A DNA stretch of 22,055 bases from Verrucomicrobiota bacterium (GTDB lineage: Bacteria > Verrucomicrobiota > Verrucomicrobiia > Verrucomicrobiales > Akkermansiaceae), in the NCBI GenBank assembly GCA_008932955.1, contig WBXE01000014.1, positions 1 through 22,055 of the forward strand, written 5' to 3'. The notes under the pieces are model-generated. The model was not told the origin of the DNA, did not search any database, and was given only the letters and a program-made list of their open reading frames with translations. Below, piece by piece: positions 16,201 to 22,055 of this stretch. How positions within the stretch are numbered: position 1 is the stretch's first letter; every line of letters begins with the position of its first letter. The position numbers were made by a program, and so were the translations under genes.

Positions 16201-16721
16201 GGCTCGCTGAGCATATCGTAGCCGAAGGCTCGCAAGTTGCGTCCGGTGAAGGGTTCAAGAAAAATGATTGAGGAATAGGTTTCCCGATCCCCCTCCGGCC
16301 AAATCCGGTACTCGGGAAAACCTTCGCCACGGATTTGGCGCTGGTGTTCGGCAAGTCGCCCGGGCGACACCAACTGTGCGAAGCCGATGCCTTGGATGCC
16401 CGGCAGTGTTTGGTTGACTTTCTGAAGATCGGTAAATTCCCGCCACTCCTCGCGGCTCACCCCATGGCTATGGGCAAAAAACCCCGCTCCGCTGCGCAAA
16501 ATTTGCTCGTGGGCGTGAAGACGTTCCTCAACCTTGGCTTCCAAAGCATCGCAGGCAAATTTAAAGCCATTTTTCGCATCATCATCAAGCGCAGATTTCA
16601 CGCTTCGCACCTCCAAGCCGGTCAGGCTCAGACCCACCACCAACAGCAGCACGACCCACCACACACCACGGCCATCCGTTTCGCCAGGCGGCGCGCTGCG
16701 TTTCTCTGGAGTACGGTTCAA
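13278..16721 (-). CDS. Membrane hybrid histidine kinase: CHASE-PAS-GAF-HisKA-HATPase-REC
   Basis: A 1147-residue inner-membrane sensor. TM1 is near 20-36; an extracytoplasmic CHASE domain (about 55-230; LPGIQGIGFAQLV and SSIIFLEPFTGRNLRAFGYD are typical) and linker run to TM2 near 324-345. Then PAS with PAC (about 368-491), GAF (about 495-660), HisKA with H701 in ANMSHEIRTPLN, HATPase (NLIGNAFKFT, DTGCGI, GTGLGLPLS), a receiver with D993 in LMDRHMPELDG, and a helical tail (about 1075-1147) where an HPt domain often sits, but with no clear HPt histidine. CHASE domains bind small ligands; the ligand here is unknown. The only usable start is TTG 16721, because an in-frame stop lies 48 bases upstream. 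That start overlaps the stop of the preceding small gene (TTGA), which supports coupled translation. Confidence 0.92.
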   Translation of the reverse strand: MNRTPEKRSAPPGETDGRGVWWVVLLLVVGLSLTGLEVRSVKSALDDDAKNGFKFACDALEAKVEERLHAHEQILRSGAGFFAHSHGVSREEWREFTDLQKVNQTLPGIQGIGFAQLVSPGRLAEHQRQIRGEGFPEYRIWPEGDRETYSSIIFLEPFTGRNLRAFGYDMLSEPVRRAAMEQARDEDATVISGKVELVQEDGHDVQAGTLMYAPVYRVGEARATLAERRAAIIGWVYSPYRMDDLIEGVLDRRSLLKAYQIHLQIFDGTHATPAGLIYDSGQGSGEPTEAATPMSGQALVKAAGRNWLLSCVRSGGPGSEIDYGKAWLVGGVGGLISLLLAGLVHSFYRTRVRAEGLAGRLTHDLSQSEERWKYALEGAGDGVWDWDVRAGEAVYSKRWKEMLGYAESEVGKSMEEWRKRVHLEDMPRVQECLNAHLAEPGVAFVCEYRMGCKDGSWKWVLDRGHVVNRDSTGRALRMIGTLKDISARKQVETEFARLAVIQRELLHLATQFVNVAPEAQDAAINESLALMGRLIGVDRAKLFAYDLAAGTFSNSHEWCAPGVESTIDVTQAVAISRITEGTERHRRGELVSIANVDDLPAASPLYQRLKERGIRSLVSQPLMRGSVCCGFVSFENLESERSWKPEEEALLGVLAQLYANFKARRSMEVEARELHQRLSQANLEAQAAVQAKSLFLANMSHEIRTPLNTILGYSQLMGLECGNCLNGEWISAINRSGGHLLTLVTGLLELARSDSQPLTLRPEDFDVYQMLDDVRLMFSRQAEAPGLELEISCRPEVPQFIHSDPGKLRQILINLIGNAFKFTRRGRVRMTASVVAATASAEPLLALDVEDTGCGIENGDLERIFEVFEQAEDGRRSGKGTGLGLPLSRRYARALGGDVTVTSRPGEGSCFRVTLGLRDACRSGESLHRLKVLGLAPQQPVRRILVVDDDLANREMLAEMLVTVGFAVEVAESGAQALERLGQDGGVGLVLMDRHMPELDGFETIRRLRELPGDGALRVLMVTASAAADDKAQALAAGADGFVSKPVWREELLAEVGRLTGVSYTYQPHDTSANDLLEPSTLAGLSAELREQLGGALRRGDIRHLRELLAQLASGQPRLAGQLGGLVNAYDYERLNALLESVKGDDL

Positions 16722-17038
16722 GTGCTGTGGAGTCCCGATGGATTGACTCTGGTGGCTGGCAACTGCTCATAGCGCGCTGCGGAAAGCGCCGTCTCACCAC
16801 TCCGAAAGGCCGATACCCAATCACCAACAAAGGTCCGCAAGGCTTCCCGCTCACTCCGATTTTTCGGCTCATCATCGAACCTGACTCTGGCGACGCAGAC
16901 AATCTCCGCCAAGATCTGCTCCCGGCTCAGCGCTTTCGCTACATCGCCATCCGCGCCCGCAACAACCAACGTCCCGTCAGCCCCCGCGGCATGCTGGTCG
17001 GCCGCTTCCTGACGCTGCGATGGGTTAGTACTGGGCAT
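16718..17038 (-). CDS. Small protein of unknown function leading the signalling cluster
   Basis: A 106-residue protein from ATG 17038 (GTG 17062 would add 8 residues). It has no membrane segment or signal peptide. The N-terminal third is Ala/Gly-rich with DGTLVVAGADGDVAKALSRE; the middle looks alpha-helical and charged (SEREALRTFVGDWVSAFRSG). Codon choice resembles the neighbouring genes. Its TGA overlaps the TTG start of the CHASE kinase by 4 bases, which is the main evidence that it is real. No family is recognised. It could be a regulator or partner of the kinase, or a leader whose translation controls the kinase. An overlapping plus-strand frame exists but has a poor protein-like composition. 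Confidence 0.55.
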   Translation of the reverse strand: MPSTNPSQRQEAADQHAAGADGTLVVAGADGDVAKALSREQILAEIVCVARVRFDDEPKNRSEREALRTFVGDWVSAFRSGETALSAARYEQLPATRVNPSGLHST

Positions 17039-17093
17039 GAACAAAAGGTGAAGCCGCCTCACAGCTTCATCGTAAAGTCCAATTGAACGCTGC

Positions 17094-17108
17094 GCAACAC
17101 CAATTCCA
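17094..17108 (-). promoter_or_regulatory. Candidate sigma-54 promoter of the signalling cluster
   Basis: Read on the minus strand, TGGAATTGGTGTTGC has GG at -24 and GC at -12 with the required 10-base spacing, and TTGC matches the -12 half exactly; the -24 half matches TGG but not the rest of TGGCAC. It would start transcription near 17083, about 45 bases before ATG 17038. The cluster ends with a sigma-54 activator, so self-activation is an attractive but untested idea. A 15-base match of this quality can occur by chance. Confidence 0.3.
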
Positions 17109-17175
17109 CCTCCTACCAGTATAAATGCTGGGCACTTCGACCACGATGTGAATCTAATGCCTTAAACTAATACCT

Positions 17176-17226
17176 TAATCCAATGCCTGACATTATGTAT
17201 GAACCTAATCCAATGCCTGACATTAT
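17176..17226 (-). repeat. Two inverted-orientation hairpin repeats upstream of the RAYT gene
   Basis: The 21-base sequence starting TAATCCAATGCCTGACATTA occurs at 17176-17196 and again at 17206-17226, a 30-base period with identical cores. Its reverse complement begins ATAATGTCAGGCATT, which aligns with the ATAATGACAGACATTAT hairpins at 17275-17358, so these are degenerate copies facing the other way (4-bp stem AATG/CATT). A further decayed copy may lie near 17152-17175. Confidence 0.7.
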
Positions 17227-17274
17227 TGAGGTGTGCTAGATTCCTGGACCAGCAACCTCCAAAAATAAGCCACA

Positions 17275-17358
17275 AAACATAATGACAGACATTATGTAGT
17301 TGACGGCAGTGGGTGGAAACATAATGACAGACATTATACAGTTGACGGCAGCGGATGG
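17275..17358 (+). repeat. Two abutting 42-base hairpin units directly before the RAYT gene
   Basis: Units 17275-17316 and 17317-17358 match at 38 of 42 bases. Each has a hairpin near its 5' end (ACATAATG, loop ACAGA, CATTATGT in the first, an 8-bp stem; 6 bp in the second) followed by AGTTGACGGCAG. With the inverted copies at 17176-17226 they form a BIME-like cluster, 18 bases before ATG 17377. Palindromes beside the gene are the expected substrate of a REP-associated Y1 transposase. The rest of 17063-17364 shows no coding frame. Confidence 0.8.
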
Positions 17359-17376
17359 ATATGCTTGTTTTCAATC

Positions 17377-18678
17377 ATGAGAAAGCAGCGCGATGGAGGC
17401 GGTGGCTTGGACGCGGTGAATCATAGCGAGTCAGGGAAGCAATGGGGCGGAGCTGGGCGGAGGCTCAGGAAGGAGGGGGCGCTAGCGGCGGGGACGGCGG
17501 ATTCGGTAGCGATAGAAGCGGATTCGGTGACACAAGCGCGGCGGCTGTCGCCGCTGGAACGGATTGAATTGCCGACAGGAGCCTGCCTCGGCCAGGTGTT
17601 TGCGCGAGGCTGGAAAGGGACGCGGCAGCGGATTGTGGTGGGTCCGGCGGCAGGGGCGAGCTACCACATCATGAGCCGCACGGCGGGCGGCGATCGCTTG
17701 TTTGGGGATACGGAAAAAGAAGCGCTGCGCCGCCTGATGTGGCGAATGGCGCGCTTCAGCGGGTTGGAAATTCACACCTACGCAGTAATGGACAATCATT
17801 TTCATATTTTGGCACGGGTGCCGTCACACGACGGGTTTGTGGCGCGCTTTGCTGGCGCGGACGGCGAGCAACGCTTGCTGGAGCACCTGCGGCTGCTGTA
17901 TTCAAATCGATACATTGAAGTGCTGCAGGCGGAGTTGGCGGATTTGCGTCGCCGCGGGATGCCGGACCAGGCGGAGGCACTCATCGCGGGGTACCTGCGG
18001 CGTTTTTGCAATTTGCCGGTATTTGTGAAAGAGTTGAAAGAGCGGTTTTCACGGTGGTACAACGCCCACCACGGACGTCGCGGCACGCTGTGGATGGAAC
18101 GCTTCAAAAGCGTGCTGGTGGAGGACGGCGAGGCGCTGCGGACCATGGCAGCCTACATCGACCTGAACCCGGTGCGTGCGGGGATCGTCAAAGACCCGAT
18201 GGATTACCGGTGGTGCGGTTACGGCGAAGCGATGGGCGGCGGGCTGGCTGCGCGGCAAGGGTTGTGCGGAGTGGTCGGTCACGCAGGTGGCGGGGAAAAC
18301 GCCTGGGACAGCCCGGCTATAGGCAAGGGGATGAGCGCAGGGGAAGTGTACCGCTGCTGGTTATTTGAGGATGGTCGCCAGGCAACAGAGGTCACCAGCG
18401 GCAGCGGAGCTAAAAAGCGAGCGGGATTTTCAAGCGCGGAAACCGTCGCTGAGAAACACCGCAAAGGCCAATTGGGTCGTGCCGCGTTGTTGCGCTGCCG
18501 GGTGCGGTATTTCACCGACGGGCTGGTGCTTGGCACGAAATCCTACGTGGACGGGGTGTTTGAGCAGTATCGAGGCCACTTTGGCCCGAAACGAGCGAGC
18601 GGTGGGCGGGTACTGCGGGAAGACGCTCATGCCAGCCTATTCAGCGCCAGACAACTGGTGGTCAGGACAGTGGAATAA
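17377..18678 (+). CDS. REP-associated tyrosine transposase (RAYT, HUH/Y1 superfamily), long form
   Basis: A 433-residue protein from ATG 17377 (TTG 17365 is an alternative). The Y1 domain starts near residue 90 with SYHIMSRTAGGDRLFGDTEK. The HUH motif is HFH (H141, H143) in AVMDNHFHILARV. Later come RFSRWYNAHHGRRGTLWMER, FKSVLVEDGEALRTMAAYID and LNPVRAGIVKDPMDYRWCGY, the RAYT signature. An insert of about 70 residues lies between the HUH motif and the RF-WYN helix, and a C-terminal domain (RVRYFTDGLVLGTKSYVDGV) is added; E. coli TnpA-REP (about 165 residues) lacks both. The nucleophilic tyrosine is probably the Tyr of WYN, but this is not certain. Such enzymes cut and join single-stranded palindromes. 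The N-terminal 90 residues resemble nothing known and the true start may be further in. Confidence 0.88.
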   Translation: MRKQRDGGGGLDAVNHSESGKQWGGAGRRLRKEGALAAGTADSVAIEADSVTQARRLSPLERIELPTGACLGQVFARGWKGTRQRIVVGPAAGASYHIMSRTAGGDRLFGDTEKEALRRLMWRMARFSGLEIHTYAVMDNHFHILARVPSHDGFVARFAGADGEQRLLEHLRLLYSNRYIEVLQAELADLRRRGMPDQAEALIAGYLRRFCNLPVFVKELKERFSRWYNAHHGRRGTLWMERFKSVLVEDGEALRTMAAYIDLNPVRAGIVKDPMDYRWCGYGEAMGGGLAARQGLCGVVGHAGGGENAWDSPAIGKGMSAGEVYRCWLFEDGRQATEVTSGSGAKKRAGFSSAETVAEKHRKGQLGRAALLRCRVRYFTDGLVLGTKSYVDGVFEQYRGHFGPKRASGGRVLREDAHASLFSARQLVVRTVE

Positions 18679-18766
18679 GAACCGGCCGCAGCTTATTTTC
18701 ACTTAAGTCACCCCGTGCCACAGCAGTTTTAACACCCCAATTTACTGCCACTTCAGAAAGTGAATA

Positions 18767-18812
18767 GAGTGACCTCTTCGACAAAACAAGGTCATTGAGT
18801 GAGGTCTGACTC
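18767..18812. repeat. Inverted repeat after the RAYT gene
   Basis: GAGTGACCTC (18767-18776) pairs with GAGGTCTGACTC (18801-18812), a 10-bp stem with a 2-base bulge. It lies between the RAYT gene and the convergent lipoprotein gene. It may be a shared terminator, or mark the right boundary of a RAYT-associated unit. A smaller hairpin (CACTT, CAGA, AAGTG) lies about 17 bases before it. Confidence 0.55.
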
Positions 18813-18835
18813 AGATGGCGAGCGTGGCACCGCGC

Positions 18836-19813
18836 TCAGGGCGATGAAACATGGTTTTTTTGTCCGGAAAGCCAGGAGCGGTCGACATCCGAGAGTTTGT
18901 CTTCGTGGGTGCGTGAGCGGGTGCCGTCGGGCTCGACGAACGTAAGTTCGCCCTTGGCATAGGCCACCAGCTTGGCGAACACCTTGCGTTCACGCCGGTC
19001 CCGCCATTCGCGATAACCCTTTTTCTCCAGCCCATCGCGCCAAGCGGCATAGGCACGGGTGGACACGGATTCGCCATGCTTGAGCAGGCCCCACGTGAAA
19101 TCCGCGCCGCCGCGCTTGTAGCCGACGTAGCGGCCGATGACTTCGCCGCTGGAATTGAGCAGAATCAAGGTCGGGTGGCCCATCACCTTGAAGCGCATTT
19201 TGAGTTCGGCCGCATAGTTTTTCACATCAATCTCGCGGGAGCGGGCCTCATCGAGCGAAAGACCGGGGTCATCGACACGCATCGCGTCATCGACCCGCAG
19301 GCGCACGAGTTTTTCGTTTGCCCATTTTTCGAAATCGCTGGTGGTGAATAGCTCCTCGTTGAGAGCTTTGCACATCGGGCTATTTTGGGAACTGGTGAAC
19401 CAAATGAGCAGCGGTTTGCCCTCGCGGGCAGCGCGGCGGCGGGCGAGAGTCTCGCTATCCTCCCAAGTTTTGGACTTGGGCGCAGCCAATAGGTCGGCGA
19501 GCTCCGGCAGCTGGGCCTCCGGGTCGTCCGGATTGGTGAATACAATATCCTCCCTCGGCGTGAGGGCCAAGCCGGGGACCCCGGGCTTGTTGCCACCGGG
19601 GGCAACGACCGAGCCATCGGCATTGCCCGAGCCACGAGCCCGCAGTTCGGGTGGAATACCGGTCTCGCCAAATGGTTTGGGCTCGTCCTTTGGTGCCGTC
19701 GGCTTGAGTTTTGAGCCGATCCAGCCGCAGCCGGTCACCCCGAAGACGGCGGCCACTAGGCAGAGCCAGCGGAGCGGCAGCAAGCGAGTTGGACGGGATG
19801 AATGGCGACGCAT
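18836..19813 (-). CDS. Thioredoxin-fold lipoprotein with SxxC site and SHD1-like tail
   Basis: A 325-residue protein. The signal peptide ends in lipobox VTGC (C29), so it should be lipid-anchored outside the inner membrane. A Pro/Gly-rich spacer (about 35-95) leads to a thioredoxin-like domain (about 120-240): KPLLIWFTSSQNSPMCKALN, a helix, then FKVMGHPTLILLNSSGEVIG with the cis-proline-like HPT. The usual CxxC is S145-P-M-C148, leaving one cysteine. The tail (about 262-312; EWRDRRERKVFAKLVAYAKG then LTFVEPDGTRSRTHEDKLSD) resembles the SHD1 domain common in planctomycete and verrucomicrobial secreted proteins. A single-cysteine site suggests binding or isomerase-like action rather than a classic disulfide reductase. 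It follows the HhH/zinc-ribbon gene by 15 bases. The exact role is unknown. Confidence 0.75.
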   Translation of the reverse strand: MRRHSSRPTRLLPLRWLCLVAAVFGVTGCGWIGSKLKPTAPKDEPKPFGETGIPPELRARGSGNADGSVVAPGGNKPGVPGLALTPREDIVFTNPDDPEAQLPELADLLAAPKSKTWEDSETLARRRAAREGKPLLIWFTSSQNSPMCKALNEELFTTSDFEKWANEKLVRLRVDDAMRVDDPGLSLDEARSREIDVKNYAAELKMRFKVMGHPTLILLNSSGEVIGRYVGYKRGGADFTWGLLKHGESVSTRAYAAWRDGLEKKGYREWRDRRERKVFAKLVAYAKGELTFVEPDGTRSRTHEDKLSDVDRSWLSGQKNHVSSP

Positions 19814-19828
19814 GAGAGAACTCTCGAG

Positions 19829-20923
19829 CTATTTCTTCAAGCGCACCGAGGTGCCGCAGTAGGAGCAGCGGAACCAGCGGAACAGCAGAATATGCAGGGA
19901 CACAGGAATAATATGGCCAAACCCACGAATGTGATGAGCTTTAGAATTTTTCAGGCAGGTACGGTGCAGGAACACGCGTTGGGTGCAGATGCGGCAGCGC
20001 CCTTTCATACCAAAGATCAAGTACACCCCGCCGAGCAACGGCAACCCGCAGGGCACAGCCAGCAGCCACGGCGAGACCCAGGCAAACTTCGCCGGAAACA
20101 ACACCGACGCTAACAACACGCCAGAAACCGCGATAGCCAGCGGCAGGAGCACCGCCATGGCCAGGGTAACCAAAGCCCCAAGGGTCATACTCACCGGGTG
20201 GCTGTGCAGCACGCCGCGCACAAACCTCCGTGAGCGAGGGTCGCGGCCACGGTTGGTGGACTCCAGCGGTGCCCGAAGCAAGGCAATCCGGTCAATCTCA
20301 CGGGATGCGGCCGCATGAGCCAAATCCTTCGAAAGCGGAATCCGCTGCCCGACTTTCTCCAAATCAGCGATGGAGCGCAAGCGTGTGGGGTCAATTTCGA
20401 GTTTCTGCTGGCCGCTCTCACCCAACTGAACGTAGGTCGATATACTCGACCGCTGGGGCGCGCCGGTTGGCGTGCGTGGCAGTGCCCGCACGGCCACGTC
20501 GCGGCTGCTTGCACAGATTTCCAGATCCCCGGGATAACGGTTGAGCAAAATAGCCGGTGGAATATCCGCCACGGCCAGCTGGTTTTCCACCAAGTGCCAG
20601 GCTGGCAGCGGAATAGCCGACGGAGCCGCCGCCAACATCTCCATGATCGCCGGCATTGCCTCGTAGTTGACCGGCATAGTTGCCGCGACCAGCGGAGCCG
20701 CATCCATACCGACAATTTTGCGGGCGGCGGCGATCCAACTGCCGATGCTCACCGCCGTAGGGGTGTTCGTGGCAATGCGCAGCATCTGGTTGGCCCGCTC
20801 CAATTCGACGGCGAGGTCCTCCACGCCGGCCTTGGCGAGGGTTTGGACATCAAAGAATCCGGCGGCTTCGAGCAATTCGCCGGAAGCTTTACCAATTCCA
20901 TCAATGCCGCTGAAATCTGTCAT
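19829..20923 (-). CDS. Membrane protein with N-terminal HhH (DUF4332-like) domain and C-terminal zinc ribbon
   Basis: A 364-residue protein. The N-terminus FSGIDGIGKASGELLEAAGF (about 4-40) is a helix-hairpin-helix repeat like that of DUF4332 proteins, followed by a helical region to about 75. The middle (about 80-235) is not recognised. Two hydrophobic helices follow (about 245-275 and 278-302), then a soluble end with C310-x2-C313 and C353-x2-C356, a likely split zinc ribbon, plus C323, H330 and H331 between them. A nucleic-acid-type HhH joined to a membrane anchor and a zinc site is unusual. It lies 42 bases after valS and 15 before the lipoprotein gene on the same strand, so the three are probably co-transcribed. 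Function is unknown; the HhH may serve protein rather than DNA contact. Confidence 0.7.
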   Translation of the reverse strand: MTDFSGIDGIGKASGELLEAAGFFDVQTLAKAGVEDLAVELERANQMLRIATNTPTAVSIGSWIAAARKIVGMDAAPLVAATMPVNYEAMPAIMEMLAAAPSAIPLPAWHLVENQLAVADIPPAILLNRYPGDLEICASSRDVAVRALPRTPTGAPQRSSISTYVQLGESGQQKLEIDPTRLRSIADLEKVGQRIPLSKDLAHAAASREIDRIALLRAPLESTNRGRDPRSRRFVRGVLHSHPVSMTLGALVTLAMAVLLPLAIAVSGVLLASVLFPAKFAWVSPWLLAVPCGLPLLGGVYLIFGMKGRCRICTQRVFLHRTCLKNSKAHHIRGFGHIIPVSLHILLFRWFRCSYCGTSVRLKK

Positions 20924-20965
20924 CGTGTGGTGGATTTTAGCCGCAATCTTCTCGCTGGCAAGCCG

Positions 20966-22055
20966 TCATGTCAAAGCCGCGAGCATCTCACCGAGTTGTT
21001 GCACTTTAGCGTGCCACTCGGCCAAGCGCGCCGTTTCTTGAACCACCACCTCCGGCGGTGCTCGCTCGACGAAACTGGCATTGCTGAGTTTGCCCTCGCA
21101 CTTTTTGACTTCCAGCCCGATGCGCTCAATCTCCTTGGTGAGGCGAACGCGCTCGGCTACCACATCGATCAAGCCTTCCAGCGGCATGTATACCTCGCCC
21201 AGCGGCGTAATGGCCGCCGGCGTACCCTTGACCGCCTCGTACGCACTATCCAAACAAATATCCGCAGCACCGACGAGCAAAGCGAGCACCTTGACCTCTT
21301 CGGCGAGCCAAATGGGGGCAGATTTGATAACAAAGCGCAGGTCCTTGCGCGAGCCCATCTTGTATTCCGCCTTGAGATTGCGCATGCGGCCGGCGGCCTC
21401 GTAGATAGCGGCGGCGCGGGCTTGGGCGGCGGAAGCATCAACGGTGAGAAAAGGGGTGGCGGGCAACAGCTGTTGCATCAAAAATTCGCCATCGCGCACG
21501 TAGCCCATCCGCGCCGAGAGTTCCTCGGTGATATGCGGCATGTAGGGGCTCATGAGTTGCAAGTAGCGGCTCATCACCGCGTCGAAGGTGCCCAAGGTCG
21601 CGGCACGCGCCACCGGGGTGGCAGTTTCCCGCAAGTCGAGCTTCACCGCTTCCAAGAATTTGTCGCAAAACTCGCTCCACAAAAATTCGTACAAGCGTTG
21701 GGCGATCTCGCCGAAACGGTACTCGGCGTAGCTTTCCTCCAAGCCCGCCGCGAGCGCGTCGAGCTTGGCAATGATATCGAGGTGGTAAGGCGGGAGTTTT
21801 TCCTGAGCGAGGATTGGATGACCCGCATCCCCAGCATCCCCAGCATCCCCAGCCATTTGGCGGAAGCGGCAGGCATTGTAGAGCTTGTTGGCGAAGTTGC
21901 GGCCTTCCTCGACCGACGTTTCATCGAAGCGCACATCGCTGCCCACCGGCGCAATGCGCATCAACCCGAAGCGCAGGCCGTCGGCACCATATTTTTCCAT
22001 CAAATCGACGGGGTCCGGCGAGTTGCCCAAGGATTTGGACATTTTGCGGCCTTGG
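20966..22055 (-). CDS. valS: Valyl-tRNA synthetase, C-terminal part (cut by window edge)
   Basis: The frame runs off the right edge; 363 C-terminal residues are present. It starts QGRKMSKSLGN, the class I KMSKS loop that helps form valyl-adenylate, then DLMEKYGADGLRFGLMRIAP and EGRNFANKLYNACRFRQMAG, typical of ValS and its relatives. The anticodon-binding helical domain follows, then a C-terminal coiled-coil arm (about the last 70 residues; ERVRLTKEIERIGLEVKKCE), which separates ValS from LeuS and IleS. The catalytic Rossmann and editing domains lie outside the window. An in-frame GDAGDAGDAG insertion, encoded by tandem 9-mers, sits just after the KMSKS-proximal helices. It is the first of three minus-strand genes with small gaps. 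Confidence 0.92.
   Translation of the reverse strand, partial: QGRKMSKSLGNSPDPVDLMEKYGADGLRFGLMRIAPVGSDVRFDETSVEEGRNFANKLYNACRFRQMAGDAGDAGDAGHPILAQEKLPPYHLDIIAKLDALAAGLEESYAEYRFGEIAQRLYEFLWSEFCDKFLEAVKLDLRETATPVARAATLGTFDAVMSRYLQLMSPYMPHITEELSARMGYVRDGEFLMQQLLPATPFLTVDASAAQARAAAIYEAAGRMRNLKAEYKMGSRKDLRFVIKSAPIWLAEEVKVLALLVGAADICLDSAYEAVKGTPAAITPLGEVYMPLEGLIDVVAERVRLTKEIERIGLEVKKCEGKLSNASFVERAPPEVVVQETARLAEWHAKVQQLGEMLAALT
21825..21851 (-). repeat. Tandem nonamer inside valS
   Basis: Three perfect copies of GCATCCCCA on the plus strand, coding GDAGDAGDAG in the valS product. Because the unit is three codons long, copy number can change without breaking the frame. It lies in a loop-like stretch before HPILAQEKLPPYHLD. 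Confidence 0.85.

Noticed and set aside
16727..17086. Plus-strand open frame of 119 codons opposite the small gene of the cluster
   Set aside because: No recognisable features and no neighbour on its strand; the minus-strand frame has the stop/start overlap with the kinase.

Overview
The window looks like chromosomal DNA from a GC-rich bacterium of the Planctomycetes-Verrucomicrobia-Chlamydiae group, most likely Verrucomicrobiota. This is inferred from the long REP-type tyrosine transposase, the lipoprotein whose tail resembles an SHD1 domain, the variant Dxs, and the near absence of Shine-Dalgarno sites. No rRNA, tRNA or CRISPR array was seen.

Layout. (1) 206-5633, plus strand: a tight operon of a sigma-54 response regulator, a polytopic GT-C-like membrane protein, xseB and dxs. 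(2) 5634-7349: an accessory stretch with an Rpn-type PD-(D/E)XK nuclease gene on the minus strand and two repeat-rich spacers. (3) 7350-9764, plus strand: thrB and thrC, the last two steps of threonine synthesis. (4) 10004-17038, minus strand: a signalling cluster, read in the order small unknown protein, CHASE-PAS-GAF hybrid kinase, REC-kinase hybrid, small membrane protein, sigma-54 response regulator. The first three are joined by 4-base stop/start overlaps, and a GG-N10-GC sigma-54-like promoter candidate lies upstream. Together they look like a branched phosphorelay ending on a sigma-54 activator. (5) 17170-18812, plus strand: a long RAYT (HUH/Y1 transposase) gene preceded by hairpin repeats and followed by an inverted repeat. 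(6) 18836-22055, minus strand: valS (3' part), then a HhH/zinc-ribbon membrane protein, then a thioredoxin-fold lipoprotein.

The most unusual content is in the spacers. Three widely separated hairpins (86-103, 7079-7098, 7161-7180) share a 6-base loop and a CTCC tail while their stems vary by paired changes. Two abutting 42-base hairpin units and two inverted relatives sit directly before the RAYT gene. Three spacers hold 100-120 base elements with imperfect outer inverted repeats of unrelated sequence (5789-5909, 8320-8421, 9787-9905); the first and last also have a hairpin at the centre. Tandem 7-mers and 9-mers also occur, one set inside valS. This suggests a genome colonised by several families of short structured DNA, at least one probably mobilised by the RAYT. 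All functional calls come from reading translated motifs; no database search was run.
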